NCBI RefSeq assembly: GCF_965140245.1
Contig: NC_134049.1
Span: forward strand, 16,090,708-16,154,707
Origin: Athene noctua
Taxonomy: Eukaryota; Chordata; Aves; Strigiformes; Strigidae
Direction: 5' to 3'
Length of the DNA stretch: 64,000 nt
Part shown: positions 49,359 to 60,926 of the stretch, piece after piece
How the letters are laid out: each line of letters begins with the position of its first letter
Numbering within the stretch: position 1 is the first letter of the stretch
Notes under the pieces: model-generated
What the model saw: the letters and a program-made list of their open reading frames with translations, nothing else
Database searches by the model: none
What the model was told of the DNA's origin: nothing
Translations under genes and position numbers: made by a program

Positions 49359-50265
49359 TCAGTTGGTGAGGGTGATGAGTGCCTCCACCACGTTCCCCAT
49401 GTGCTCACGCAGGCTGCGCTCCGCGGCCGCCCGGGAGATCTCCATCTCCGTCATCTGCAGGGAAATAGCCGCAGGAACCGTGTGGGGGCCGGGCTGGGGG
49501 GGCCGCCCAGCTGCCCACCCCAGGGGCTCTGGGGTCCTCTGGGTGCAGCCTCGGTGACGAGATGGCAGCTGCACCCGAGGGTCGGGACACGCCACCGCCC
49601 GCCCCTACTCACAATCAGCTCCAGGTCCTCCTTCTTGATGGTCACTTTTGCCAGTTCCTTCTCCCTGCGGCGAGAGACAGACAAACCTCCGGTGACCGAC
49701 CAGCCCCCCCTCCGGTGACCGGCATCCCCTGCGCCGATCCCGACCCCGGCCGCCCACACGGCTGTACGGCGGGATGGGCTCCAGGAGGAGGCCGGGCGCC
49801 CACCCCAGCTCCCGGGGAAGGTCGGGGCCCGGTGCGGGAGGGACCCCGGCGGGGCCGCTGCTCAGAGCCCCGAGCGAGCGCGGGCAGTTACCTCTCCTGC
49901 TTCGCCTTCTGCTCCCGGGACCTCCGGTCTCCAATCACCGACATGGCCTGTCAGGACGAGCACAGTCACCGGGCGGGTCAGGGCCGCGCCCGGCCGGGAC
50001 GAGCACCGCGGTGCTCAGGGCCCGGCCCCCCACCCCGGTCCTGTCCCGTCCCGTCCCGTCCCGTCCCGTCCCGCCGCACCGTCTCCAGGTTGGAGCTCTG
50101 GATCTCCTTCTCCTCCGCGTAGTCTGTGACGCGCTCCAGGTCCGCCGCGCCGCTGTCGTGCTTCCGCGGCTTCTCTGCTGCCCGCCCGCCCGCCCCATCG
50201 CCGCCGCCCCCGGAGCCGTTGGGCTCCGTCTCCAGCTCCAGCTCCACGTCCCCCTCCGCCGCCAT
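49359..50265 (-). CDS. HYPK: HYPK (huntingtin-interacting protein K)
   Basis: Small chaperone-like protein that binds the NatA N-terminal acetyltransferase (NAA10/NAA15) and reduces huntingtin aggregation. Four exons join in phase to 129 residues: 50080-50265, 49892-49947, 49613-49664, 49359-49454. The N-terminus is acidic and disordered (MAAEGDVELELETEPNGSG and a Gly-rich stretch), followed by KPRKHDSGAADLERVTDYAE and a helical middle. The C-terminal UBA-like domain includes REKELAKVTIKKEDLELI and ISRAAAERSLREHMGNV. The last two-thirds are almost identical to human. It faces away from SERINC4 across a shared CpG island, and a CCCGT pentamer repeat starts its first intron. Confidence 0.97.
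50042..50073. repeat. (CCCGT)n pentamer repeat, HYPK intron 1
   Basis: About six perfect CCCGT units on the plus strand, a few bases inside the HYPK first intron next to its donor (exon end 50080). Simple repeat. Confidence 0.85.
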
Positions 50266-50642
50266 CCCGCCGCCGCCGGCTCCCGCTTCCGGTCACGTGG
50301 AGGTGGTGGCGCGTCCAGCTTCTGGTCACGTGCCTCCGCCGGAACCGGCGGGAGGGGCGGCCGCGGTGGGGGGGAGGTGGGCGGTCGGGCCCGGCCGCTG
50401 GCCCCGGCTCCTCCTCCTCCTCCTCCTCCCCCCCGCTCCTCCTCCGCCGCCACTGCCGCCGCTTCCCGGGCAGCGGCCCCGTCCCGCCGCCGGCGGGCGC
50501 TGCGGAGCCCGAGGGGCCGGGCTGGGGGCTCCGGGGAGGGGAGGGGACTCGGTGCCGGCGGCTCCGGGCGCTGCCGGGCCGCGGGGTCTGTGCGGGGCGG
50601 GCGCAGCCCTGCCCGCCGCCCCCGGGCAGGCGCTAAGCCGGG
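50266..50642. promoter_or_regulatory. HYPK-SERINC4 bidirectional CpG-island promoter
   Basis: The island upstream of the HYPK ATG holds an ETS core (GCTTCCGG, about 50285-50292) and two CACGTG E-boxes (50294-50299 and 50327-50332). On the plus strand it contains a strong donor, AAGCCG|GTAAGA (exon end near 50641), which fits a non-coding first exon of SERINC4. The pairing acceptor (CTAATCCCGTCAG) is at 52523, just before the SERINC4 ATG. One TATA-less promoter probably drives both genes. A (TCC)n tract lies near 50408-50430. Confidence 0.6.
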
Positions 50643-52523
50643 TAAGAGGGTTACAGGGATCCGGATCTGGCTCCCGCCGCGGTCACACGCGATGGAAGGA
50701 CGGGACGGGCCCCGCGCCGCCGCAGCGGAGGCCGAACTGTCTCTATCGGGCGCTGCCTGGAAGTGGGAGATCCCAGGGGTCGTGTCCCGGGGCACGGCTC
50801 CGTCTGTCCCCCCCTCCGCACCCCGACGGGGACACCGCGTCCCCTCGGGACAGGCTGCGCCCCGCGCTCCGTGGGGCAGCCGGCGGCTCGGGGTGCTGCG
50901 GGCGGGGAGCCCTTCCCGCGCAGGTCCCCGCGCTGCTCAGAGCTCAGCCGCCGGGGCAGGAGCCGGGGCGCTGCCTGCGAAGGCAAAACCTCGGGCTGAC
51001 CCAGGCGTGTGGCAGGGGGACGTGTCCCTCTGGGGGTGGCTGTGGGGCAGCGGGTGCTCAGATGGGTGCGGAGTCCTGCCGGGCACGGCCACGCAGCTGC
51101 CAGGGCCACCTCGGCACCCCTGGTGCTGTCTGGACGCTGCCGTCTGGAAGCTGCCATCGGCCTGTGATGCCGGGGGGGCCGAACTATGGTGGCACTCTGT
51201 GCCTGCTCGGCAGGGCCGGGTGCCCAGGCTGGAGACGTGGGGAGACGTGAGGCCTGCAGACCGCAGTGTGAGGAGCTGCGGGCTCATCGCGGGGGCTGAG
51301 GCTGGACAGCCGACATGGCTGCTCTGCCCGGTGGCGCAGGCAGCGGCTGCAGTCCCAGGCGGACACTGGGGAGCAGGACAGGGGCCAGAGAGCACTGAGC
51401 CTGCAGCACTTCATCCCGGGGTCTGGTCGTGCCCAGCTCACTGGCCCTGCCAGGCAGCTGGGCGCCCTGCACAGGGCCAACTCGGCTGACAGCTGTCCAG
51501 GTGGGCGTCAGGGCCTTGCACCGGCCCTGCCGCACCTCGGCAGCCTGTGCCCTGCCCTGTCCCCACAGTGCCTGCGTGTGCCTGTGGCTGTGCCACGCCA
51601 GGGAGTCCAACAGAAACCTGCCCCAAGAGCGGCCTCATGCCCTGGACCTGGTGCCAGCTCCTCCATCTTCTGTGCCTGCTGTACCACGCACTGACCCTCC
51701 TCTGTGGCAGCCTCTGGGGCCCTTTGCCCCCCCGGCTCCCCTGCTCCCAGTACAGGGACGTTGTGTTGGGATGAGCCCGCCCAAGATGTCCCCTGGGATT
51801 GTGGGGGGCTGTGGTGAGCTGGCCCCAGCCAGCATCTGAGCACCCACACACACTCCCCCTGCAGCAGGACGGGGAGAAAACAGAAAGCACAAAAGCAAAA
51901 ATAAAGTTGTGAGTTGAGAGAAAAACACTTTAACCTGTGAAAGAGAGGGGAAAAATAAAACAAACCCCAGAGCTGTGAAGGCAGCCGCTTGTCGCCTCCC
52001 ACCAGCAGCCGGGTGCCCAGCCAGTCTCCAAGCAACAGCCACACTGGCAGAGGAAGGCCTCTGCCTCCAGCCTCGCTGCCGAGCACGACACTGAGACACA
52101 GAGCATCCCTCTGACTGCTGGGGTCACCTGTCCTGGCTCTGTCCCCTTCAGTGTCCTGCCCCCCATAGCCTCCTCGCTGCGGGGGAGAAAGGGCAAAGGG
52201 AGCCTTGATGCTGAGCGAGCCCAAACACGATGGTACCCCCACGTCCCCCAGCCACACTGCTCTGGGACCAGCCGTCGCCATACAGGGGCCAGCATCCCAC
52301 GGACCCCACACACCCACCACACCAGCCCGTGCCCAGGCTGATTGCCGCGGCCTCATCCTGCCCAGGTGAGGGGCTGGGGTCCCAGGCAGGGATCCCCATG
52401 GCCGGCAGTCACCGGTGGACCCTGGACAGGCCCCCGGCAGAGCGCCCCAAGAGGGGCTGCCGGGAGGTAGCAGCGAGCAGATGGCGGGGCGGGCCGAGCC
52501 GACAATCCCCCTAATCCCGTCAG
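50643..52523 (+). other. SERINC4: Presumed SERINC4 intron 1
   Basis: About 1.9 kb with no recognised coding exon. An unusually A-rich stretch (about 51870-51965) has AATAAA at 51900-51905 and 51954-51959 on the plus strand. These could end a short transcript started in the HYPK-SERINC4 island. The long plus-strand open frame across this interval is GC-driven. Confidence 0.4.
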
Positions 52524-52556
52524 GGCAGCGGGGGCCGAGCTGAGCTGAGCCGGGCC

Positions 52557-55500
52557 ATGGCGGGCACACGGACACAGGGCCGCCTCCTGCACTCGCTGCT
52601 CTGCCAGGTGGGACTGAGGGGACTGATGGGGATGGGGATGGGGCTGGACCGGGCTGGGGGTGACAGGCCAGTCTGGGAAGCAGCTCTGGCCCAGTGGGAC
52701 CCCCCCTGACCATGCTCCCCCCCAGCTGTGCTGCTGCTGTGGCTGCAGATCCTGCCGTGGGCTCCGCCTGTCCACGGGCACCCGCATCCTCTACACACTC
52801 CTGCACGTCCTGGCCTCTGCCGTGTGCTGCCTCATGCTGTCCCGCACTGTGGCCCAGGCTGTCAAGGAGAAGGTGATGGTGGGAGCTGGGACACGCAGGG
52901 TGCTGAGGTGCTGGGGGTCCCAGGGGCACTGAGGGTGCTGGAGGTCCCAGAGGCACTGAGGGTGCTGAGGTGCCAGGCATCCCCACGGCATTTAGGGGTC
53001 CCAGGAGCACTGGAGGTGCCAGAATTGCCGGGGAGCTGAGAGAACTGGGATGTTGGGGATACTAGGAGTAACAGGGCTGCTGGGAGTGCCAAGGTTGCTG
53101 GGAGCACCAAGGAGGGAGCAGTGCCAGGGGTACTGAAGGTGCGAGACTTGCCCAGCATTGGGGTGCTGGGGGTCTCAGAGGTATTGGGGGTGGAGAAGGT
53201 ATTGGGAATGCTGGAGGGTCAGGAGTTCAAGGGCGCTGGATCCCATGGACGCTGAAGGGTGCTGGGCCCATCAGCAGCCCTGTCCCATCGCTCTCTGTGC
53301 CTGCAGCTGCCCTTCTGGGTGGCGCTGTGCGACCACCTGCCTGGGGGAACAGACTGCGAGCAACTGGTGGGCTCCTCGGCCGTGTATCGGGTCTGCTTCG
53401 GCACCGCCTGCTTCCACCTGGCACAGGCTGCCCTGCTCCTCAACGTGCGCTCCAGCACCGACTGCCGCGCTCAGCTCCACAACGGGTACAGGGATGGAGC
53501 ACAGGGCTGGAGGGGCTGCTGGGGGAGCTGCCGGGGGCCCTGTCCCCCTGACACTCGCTGCCCTGCAGGTTCTGGTTCCTGAAGCTGCTGGTGCTGGTGG
53601 GGCTCTGGGCTGCCAGCTTCTTCATCCCCGAGGATGGCTTCATTCAAGGTGTGTCCCCCACCCCACCAAAGCTGGCATCCCAGGCCCCAACGTGCCCCCG
53701 GTGCCAGCCCCACCTCTGCCCTCCCCCCCCAGCCTGGCACTACATGGGTGTCTGCGGGGGCTTCGCCTTCATCCTCATCCAGCTGGTGCTGATCACGGCC
53801 TTCGCACACACCTGGAACAAGAACTGGTGAGTGTCAGGGTGCCGGGCGGGCACCTGCCTGCTGCCGGCTCTCACCCACTCTCCTGGCAGGCTGACAGGCG
53901 CCGCGCAGGACAAACGCTGGTACCTGGCCGTGCTGCTGGCCACGGCCACCTTCTACACCCTCGCCTCCGCTGCTTTCTCCTTCCTCTACAAGTACTACAC
54001 CCACCCGTCCGCCTGCCTCCTCAACAAGGTGCTGCTCACCATCAACGGCAGCCTCTGCGGCATCATGTCCTTCGTCTCCATTACGCCCTGTGTGCGGCTC
54101 AGTGAGTACCGCGTGACACGGCTCGGCACGGGCCACTGCACTGCAGAGCTGGCTGCACCCTGGGGCTGGGGTGGGCAGCTGGGGGCTCCCAGCTCAGGGC
54201 CAACACTCAAACACCCGGGGGGGACCCATAACCCCAGGGCTCCCACCTCCCGCAGGCCCCTCCTGCGCCTGGGTGCAGGGTGTTGGGCAGGAAAGCGTTG
54301 GGGTGGGCTGCAGGGGCCCATGCAGAGCCCATCCACCAGCTCGTGGCACTGTGGGGGCCCTGGTGACAGCTCTGCCCTCCACCCTTGCAGAGCAGCCACG
54401 GTCAGGGCTGCTGCAGTCCTCAATCATCAGCTGCTACGTGATGTACCTCACCTTCTCTGCGCTGTCCAGCCGTCCCCCCGAAAGAGGTGGGTGCTCCCCC
54501 CTGCCACCAGCAGACCCCCTCCTGGGGCGTGCGCCCATCTCACCTCTGCCTCCCTGCAGTGCTCTTCAAGGGGCAGAACGTCACCATCTGCTTCCCCAGC
54601 ATGCGGCAGGACGAGCTGCAGACGGAGGACACCACTGTTGCTGTCCTGGGGGCCACCATCATGTACACCTGCGTGCTCTTCGCATGGTGCGTGTGCCCGC
54701 AGCACCATCCCTTCCGGCACGGCCGGCACTGTGCGGGGACCCTGTCCCTGGCATGTGGCACGGCCAGAGGAGCCAGGGGACATCCCGAGGAGTGGCAGGG
54801 CCAGAGCAGGCAGGACATCTGCGGGTGGGCAGGGGCAGCGTGGTGACCGCAGGCATGGCACTGCCCATCTTCTGCAGCCACGCTGGATCCATGGGGCGGG
54901 CTGGGGGCCTGGCACAGGGCAGTGGGTGCCTGTATCACGACTTCTGCCTCTCTCCCGGGCACAGTAATGAAGCTTCCTACCTCGCCGAGGTCTTTGGGCC
55001 CCTATGGATGGTCAAAGTCTACAGCTTCGAGTTTAAAGTGAGTGTGGATGCTGCCCGCCGCCAGCTGCACCCCATCACCTCCTGCCATGGGCATCCCAGA
55101 CCTGCCACCCCAACCCCCCGTCCCAGCCTCGTGTCCAGCCAAGCATGGGGGGGCTTCCCAGGGTCCCCCTGCACGGGGAGGAGGGGCCAGACCCTGTGGC
55201 AGGGCTCAGCCCAGTGGCAGTGGCCATGGGGCCAGGCTACACTGTCCTAACAGCAGTTGCTGCCACACTGCTCTCTCCCTGCAGAAACCCTCCTGTTGCT
55301 TCTGCTGCCCCGAGAAGATGGAGGAGGAGTTGAGAGGTGGGTGCAGGGTGGGTGCCAGGTGACCTGCCCTCGGGGGGTGTTCCAGCCAGTGAGGAGGGGG
55401 TGCAGGAGCTGCCGTGCCCCTGTGCTCTCCCAGGTGGCGAGCTGACGTGTGAGCAAGTGGAGGAGACTGCAGGGGGACAGTGCATCATCCAGGATGAGCG

Positions 55501-56244
55501 AGATCGAGTTGTCTACAGCTACTCAGCCTTCCACTTTGTCTTCTTCCTCGCCTCGCTCTACGTCATGATGACCCTCACCAACTGGTTCAGGTAGGGAGGG
55601 CCCTGCACTGCTGCCCAGCCCACCTTGCTCTTGCTCCCCTTCCCTCTCGATAGTGCAGCCTCCCAGCCTGGACTGCAGCTCCACCAGCATTGTCACCCTC
55701 CCAGCATCATCACCCCGCCAGCTCTGACCTGCTCCCCACTCGGGAGCGCTCCTCACTGGTGCTCTGCTCCGGGCCATGCCAGCATCACTGGGCTGGCGCC
55801 TGCACCCGCAGAACCACACTGCTTTGACCAACAGCCCCCACCAACAGCAGCCGCGCGCTGCAGCGAGACGGGCTGGGGTCTGAGGGGCCGGGAGGGTGCT
55901 CCACCGCAGGTGGGATGTGCCCAGGGACACAGTGCAGCTGCTGGGACACAGGGTGACCTGGCGGCTGGTGCTGGGATCCCCTGTGCCGGCATCTCTCGGG
56001 CGCCCAATGCCTGCCCTCTCCCACCAGCTACGAGAATGCGGTGCTGGAGACCACCTTCACGCATGGCAGCTGGGCAACCTTCTGGGTGAAGGTGTCCTCG
56101 TGCTGGGCCTGCGTCCTTCTCTACTTGTGGATGCTGCTGAGCCCTCTCTGCCTCCGCAGCTCCCCCCCACACCGGCGCAGCAGCCCTGTCCCACGCGTCC
56201 TGCGCCGGCGACGCACCCCGCAGCGCATCAGCATCTCCACATAG
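52557..56244 (+). CDS. SERINC4: SERINC4, serine incorporator family membrane protein
   Basis: Multi-pass protein of the TDE1/SERINC family, associated with lipid handling in membranes. Twelve coding exons join in phase to 494 residues: 52557-52607, 52726-52872, 53307-53485, 53569-53648, 53733-53826, 53890-54101, 54391-54486, 54560-54686, 54965-55037, 55285-55336, 55434-55590, 56028-56244. Family marks include the Cys-rich N-terminus (LCCCCGCRSC), RSSTDCRAQLHNGFWFLK, FFIPEDGFIQ, TWNKNW, the KYYTHPSACLLNKVLLTING block, and CNEASYLAEVFGPLW. About ten hydrophobic spans are visible. Neighbourhood (MFAP1, HYPK, SERF2) identifies it as SERINC4 rather than another SERINC. The tail after the last span is very basic (PRVLRRRRTPQRISIST). 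Confidence 0.94.
52905..53245. repeat. Degenerate minisatellite in SERINC4 intron 2
   Basis: Irregular tandem units built on GCACTGAGGGTGCTGAGG and GGTCCCAGGGGCACTG with many substitutions and indels, filling most of this intron. Non-coding. Confidence 0.65.
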
Positions 56245-56643
56245 TCCCTGCCAAGACAGACTGTGCCCGGCCCTGCACACGGCAGCAGCTGGGGCTGGTA
56301 CCAGCCATGCCTGGTGCCTGTGCCCTGGCCCCACTGGGTCCCACTGGCCTCCCCTGACACCCTGTCCTAGGAGACGGTGGCATCCTGGAGGGCCCAAGGG
56401 GGACCCGGGAGGTGGGTGCTCCCAGGGACACGGATCTTGTGCTGAGCTGGGGCCACCCGAGGGGCTGGCCAGATCGAGCCGGGGTGGGGGGTGCTCGGCC
56501 CTGGCTGCTCCCAAGCAGGGAGGCAGCTCCCACTGCGTGCCGCCTGCCAGCCTGGCAGCAGGGCTCTGTCCTGGCTGCCTCCGCGTCTCTGCTCACTCGC
56601 CGGCGGTGTGCTCACTGTAAATAGCTCCTTAAATACATTTTTA

Positions 56644-56649
56644 TATAAA
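56644..56649 (+). terminator. SERINC4: Candidate SERINC4 poly(A) signal
   Basis: An AT-rich patch (AAATACATTTTTATATAAAA) about 400 bp past the SERINC4 stop contains TATAAA, a variant poly(A) hexamer; no canonical AATAAA is nearby. The 3' UTR probably ends near 56670. Confidence 0.4.
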
Positions 56650-56669
56650 ACTCTGGGCTGAGCCTGTGC

Positions 56670-59600
56670 CATCCACCCGCATGCAGGCTGCAGCCATGGG
56701 GGTGGGCACGGAGGTGCCTGCAGCACCCCAGAACCTGCCTCACCCAGGCAGCAGCCACAGCCAAGGGTTCTGTCAGGGCAACTCTGCTGGGGACGTGGCA
56801 GAGCAGGGAGCGCCGGCCTTGGGTCTGGGGCTCCAGGAGGGCGTTCACCCCATGGCTAGTGCCCCCAGCTGAGCCCCTGGAGGAGCTGCCCCCCCTCTCA
56901 CCCCAGGACACAGGGATGGCTCCAGCTCGATGCCATGCTGGGGGCACCAGCCCTAAAGGTGCCTGTGAGCCATCAGGGCACTGGCCTGACCCAGCCAGTG
57001 CAGGGACAGGAGCCCCAGACAAGCACCTGCCCCAGGGCACTGGGGACAATGCCAGGCCCTGGGGTCCTGTGGGCATCGTGCCCAGCCCTGGCTCCAGTGG
57101 CTCCTGTCCCATCCCTTCCCATCCTGCCATGGCAGCCGGGGTCTGGCCCGGTCCCCGTGAGGCAGTGCAGCCACCGTGGGGTCCCCGACTGGCGCATCCT
57201 GAGGCTGTGCTCGCACCTCACCCTCCCCAGGAGATGCAGGGACCCGCTCAGGGCCCGTCCTTGGGTGGCTGCAGTGCCAGCTTGGGGACACTGCCCAGGT
57301 AGGCCCGGGCAAGGATCCTTGCAGCCCCAGAGCTCCCTGGTGCACCGGGCTGTGCCCCAGCCAGGACCTGTCTCACCCCACCGCAAGAACAATCAGCTGC
57401 GTTGCGCCCTGCTCGAGGCCAAGAACACCCTCTCCCAGCTGCAGGAGCTGGGGCAACTGCAGGGGGACTTCGAGCAGACCCAGCAGCACAAGAGGCAGCA
57501 CTTTGGGGGAAGGGGGTAGCAGGGATGTCCCCAGCTCTACAGGAGACCCTGAGCTGCTCCAGCAGCCAAGCAGGCAGCACTGCTGGCAGGAGCCCTGCAG
57601 GGTCTGGCTGCAGCCAGGGGGGCTCTGCCAGATCCCGTGTGCTCCTGCCTGCCCTGCCACCGTGGGGCCAGGCCACTGATGGGGAAACGCTGCCTTGCTA
57701 GGCCCCATCGTGAGCCTGGGCAGCTGGGCAGCCTGCCCAGAGCTGCTGGCACATTTCTCCAGGCCTGTTGTTGGTAAGCCCGATGATGCCGAATGTCCTT
57801 GAGGCTCCTCCACTGTCCCAGCACCTTCACGAGCACCTCCGCCCCCCAGGCACTGGGGCTGGAAAGCCCCACACAGCCCCTGTATCCCCCATGAGGGCCC
57901 TGCCATGAGGATGCCGCATCCCTGCAGGGAGGGCACAGCCCCGCGGGAGATGGCGGAGGAGAACATGTTGTTCAGGAGCTATGTCAGGATGCTGTGGCAC
58001 ATCCCAGCCTGGTCAGGCAGGGCAGCAGCCACAGGGCAGCCAGGGGTGTGCACGTGCCTGGGGGTGCCACTGCTGCAGGTACAGACCCCCCACATCAGAG
58101 CCCCACAGCTGGTCAGTGATAGAGGGTGAAAGGACAGCCCTGGCTGTGGATCCCCATTCCTCAGCACTGCCCACCAGCACAGGGGCAGGGGGAGGACTCC
58201 CCGCACCCCAAGGCAGCCCCCTGGGCAGATGGAGACCCGGGCTACAGCCATGCCAGCTGCAGGCAGCACCGGAGCTCGGCCTCCAGCACAGGCACAGCCC
58301 CCTTGCTCAGCAGCGTGGGCAGCTGCAGCTCCAGGCTCTGCCCAGCTCCCACTGCGGTGCCAAGGTGTCAGTCCCTACCCCTGCACCCTGGGGCTGGGGA
58401 GAGGGACACAGCTGCTTGCCCACAGTCACCAGGCTCAGGCCCCTCACCATGGCATGTGTCATCTGCTGGCCCCCAGCCCCCCAACAGGTGAGGCAGAGGG
58501 ACCTCACGGCTCTGCCAGGCGCTTTGGCAAGAGGAAGGGTCCTGCCCTCACACTGGAGGTAACCGGTGACTCCTCATCCAGCACAAAGGGCTGGGCCAGG
58601 GGGAGCCAGGGCACAGCCACACCCTGTGCCCACACCCCACTGCTGCTTGTGGCACCAGAGGTGCAGGAGGAGAGGAACCCACATCCCCCTGCCCCTTGTA
58701 TCAGCCAGGGCTGGCAGGGTACAGGGGCACAGGGAAGTCTTGCTCCCTGCTGCACCAGTGAGTTCAGAGGAGACACCTCCAGCATCCCACAGCCCCCCCA
58801 GGCACCCTGGCCCAGGCAGAGGCACAGGAGCAGCACCAGACTGTCCATCGCAGCAGGTGGGGATGTCCAGAGTAGCTGGTGGATTGGGAACAAACCACAT
58901 TACCAAGCTGGAACAGCACCGGGCATGAGAGGCAAGACTTTTGGGGGGCTGGGGGTCCCACTGCCAAGTGGGGCCAGGTCCTGCTTCAGCAGCAGCCCTG
59001 CAGCACTGACCCCCTTGGCACCAGAGCACTGCCCAGCCCTGCCTCCCCATAGCCCACGGTGTGCTGCTCCTTGACATCAGCTCCCCCAGCAGCATCCGCC
59101 AGGGGACTGGGGACATGAAGGCAGCAGGAAGGGTCCGACAAGCACCCAGCCCAGGGATAAGGGCAGGATTCCCGGGGGGAGGGCTGTGCCATGCCCTGGA
59201 CTGTCCTGAGGAGCAGGAGCAAGATGGGAGCCAGCTGGGCTGCTCACTAAGCAAGGTGTGGGACCAGACCCTGGGAGCAGTGGGAGCACTTTCCCCCAGC
59301 TTTTCCCCTTCGCTATCATTTGTGTTGCATCTGGAACCGCACTCAGCTCCCAGGCACGGCCCAGGCATGTTGGGGGCAACCGCTGCGTGCGGTGGAGCTC
59401 TGCAGCTCATGGAGAAGACAGACCACCACTGAGGCCAGAGGCTGCCAACCCTAGGGAGCCCTGAGCCACCCTTCCCTGCTGCAGGCCACCGAGGGGCTGC
59501 TGCCACTCGTGCCAGGGGGAGCAAGACAGACCCGCTGGGCTCCATCCTGCCGGGGCCGGGGGACCGGTTGACACCGCTGCTTGCAGCCCTGCAGGGGAGG

Positions 59601-60309
59601 GAAAAGGAGGGTGGGCCAGAGCCAAGGCCACAGCGCTGGGCTGGGCCTCAGCGTCCCCGCACTGCCAATGGACCAAGCGCCGGAGAGGGGCTGGCTCCGG
59701 CTCCACGTCCCCTCCACTGCCAATCCCCCGAAAAGATGCTGGGGGCAGGCGGTTGCCCCGCTCCAGCTCCTGCACCTGCTGGTCCCGCCGGCTGTGGGAG
59801 CTGCTCGGTGCGTGCGAGGCCCAGCCGCCATCCCCTGACCCGCACCCCCCAGCCCTCCTTCCTGCCCCCCTCCAGCGCAATCTCCTCCCGGTTTCATTCC
59901 TCCGGGCTCCCAGCAGCCCCCCGCCCCCCCCGGGCATTTGCTCCCCACCTCCCCCAGCCCACAACTCCCTCACGAGGCTCCCCCCAGCCTGAGGCCGCAC
60001 TCGGAATCCCACTGGCTGCTCTGACCCCGCCAGGTGATGCTCACGGACACCTCCCAGGCCAGGCCCTACCTTTGTTCCTCACCATGAAGACACAGCATCT
60101 CCACACCGCAACACCCGTGGCTGGGTCCGTCCCTCTTCTTCACCACCACGGGACGCGGCCACGGACGCTCGCTCCCGGCGGTGGGAGGGGGGGCACGGCG
60201 ACGGTGCCCCCTCCCGCTCCCCAGGCAGCCCCAGCCTCCCCGCCCCCCACCTCCCCCCGCCCGGGCGCACGGAGGGAGGAGACGGAGCCTGCAGAGCTCC
60301 ACAAGCTAC
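56670..60309. other. SERINC4-SERF2 interval, no gene assigned
   Basis: About 3.6 kb with no recognised gene. Two stretches look more protein-like than the rest. Plus strand 57381-57519 reads as a Leu/Gln-rich coiled coil (NNQLRCALLEAKNTLSQLQE onward) ending at a stop. Minus strand from an ATG at 58848 begins with a signal-peptide-like MDSLVLLLCLCLGQG and stays open for 115 residues to a stop at 58504. Neither has a clear partner exon or a known family, and both may be chance. Confidence 0.35.
58504..58848 (-). CDS. Uncertain ORF with signal-peptide-like start
   Basis: Product not recognised. The 114-residue frame starts MDSLVLLLCLCLGQGAWGGC, a plausible signal peptide, in a fair Kozak context (CTGCGATGG). 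The remainder is Ser/Pro/Val-rich and ends PKRLAEP. A GTGAGG donor overlaps the stop, and an AG acceptor near 58360 could start a further exon, but no phase combination gives a convincing protein. It may be a fast-evolving secreted protein or simply an open frame in GC-rich DNA. Confidence 0.15.
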   Translation of the reverse strand: MDSLVLLLCLCLGQGAWGGCGMLEVSPLNSLVQQGARLPCAPVPCQPWLIQGAGGCGFLSSCTSGATSSSGVWAQGVAVPWLPLAQPFVLDEESPVTSSVRAGPFLLPKRLAEP

Positions 60310-60315
60310 TTTAAT
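60310..60315 (-). terminator. SERF2: SERF2 poly(A) signal (ATTAAA)
   Basis: ATTAAA on the minus strand about 135 bp past the SERF2 stop codon, in an otherwise GC-rich 3' UTR. Confidence 0.75.
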
Positions 60316-60449
60316 AGGAGACGGACCCGAGAAGGGTGCAGGGCGCTGCCGGAGTCCCCGGCGGGGCGGCCCGGCCCCGGGGCTGCGCTGGGCATCCTGC
60401 CGGCGGGCGGCCCGGCCCCGGGGTGGTGGCGGCCCGGCCGGGCCGCGGG

Positions 60450-60926
60450 CTACTTGGCGCCCTCCTTCTTCTCGTCAGCTTTCTTCTGCTTCTGCTGCAT
60501 GATCTCCGAGTCCCTGCGGGAGAGCGCGTCGCCGGGCTGGCAGCGGTACCGGCACCGCCACCGGGAGGGGGCCGGGAAGGAGGGGGGGGAGGGTGCGGGT
60601 CGGCAGGCCTGGCCCGGCGCTCACCTCTGCTTGCGGGCGGCGGCCGAGAGCCCGTCGTCCCGCCGCTTGCCCTTGCCCGAGTCGCTCTGCTTCTTCAGGT
60701 TCTTCTGCCGCGCCAGTTCGCGCTGGTTCCCGCCTGCGACGGCGCGACCGTCTCAGAACGGCCCAGCCCAAGGCCCAGCCCCGGCCCCACGGCCCGGCCC
60801 CGGCCCCACGCTCAGGGGCCACAGCGCCGCCTCCCCCCACCGCCCCAGCCGGCCCCAGCCCGCAGGACGAGTCCCGGCGCCGCTCCCTCAGGCCCAGCCC
60901 GGCCCCAGCCCGCACTCACGGGTCAT
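60450..60926 (-). CDS. SERF2: SERF2, small EDRK-rich factor 2
   Basis: Small, highly charged, disordered protein related to MOAG-4, which promotes amyloid aggregation. Three exons join in phase to 59 residues, the length of human SERF2: 60920-60926 (M, T and the first base of Arg), 60625-60733 and 60450-60513. The sequence runs MTRGNQRELARQKN, KGKRRDDGLSAAARKQR and DSEIMQQKQKKADEKKEGAK, differing from human at only a few positions. The first coding exon holds only seven coding bases, so gene finders can miss it. Confidence 0.97.

Noticed and set aside
49774..51489. 571-codon plus-strand frame opposite HYPK
   Set aside because: Its left part is antisense to HYPK exons and the rest is GC-rich island; no recognisable protein.
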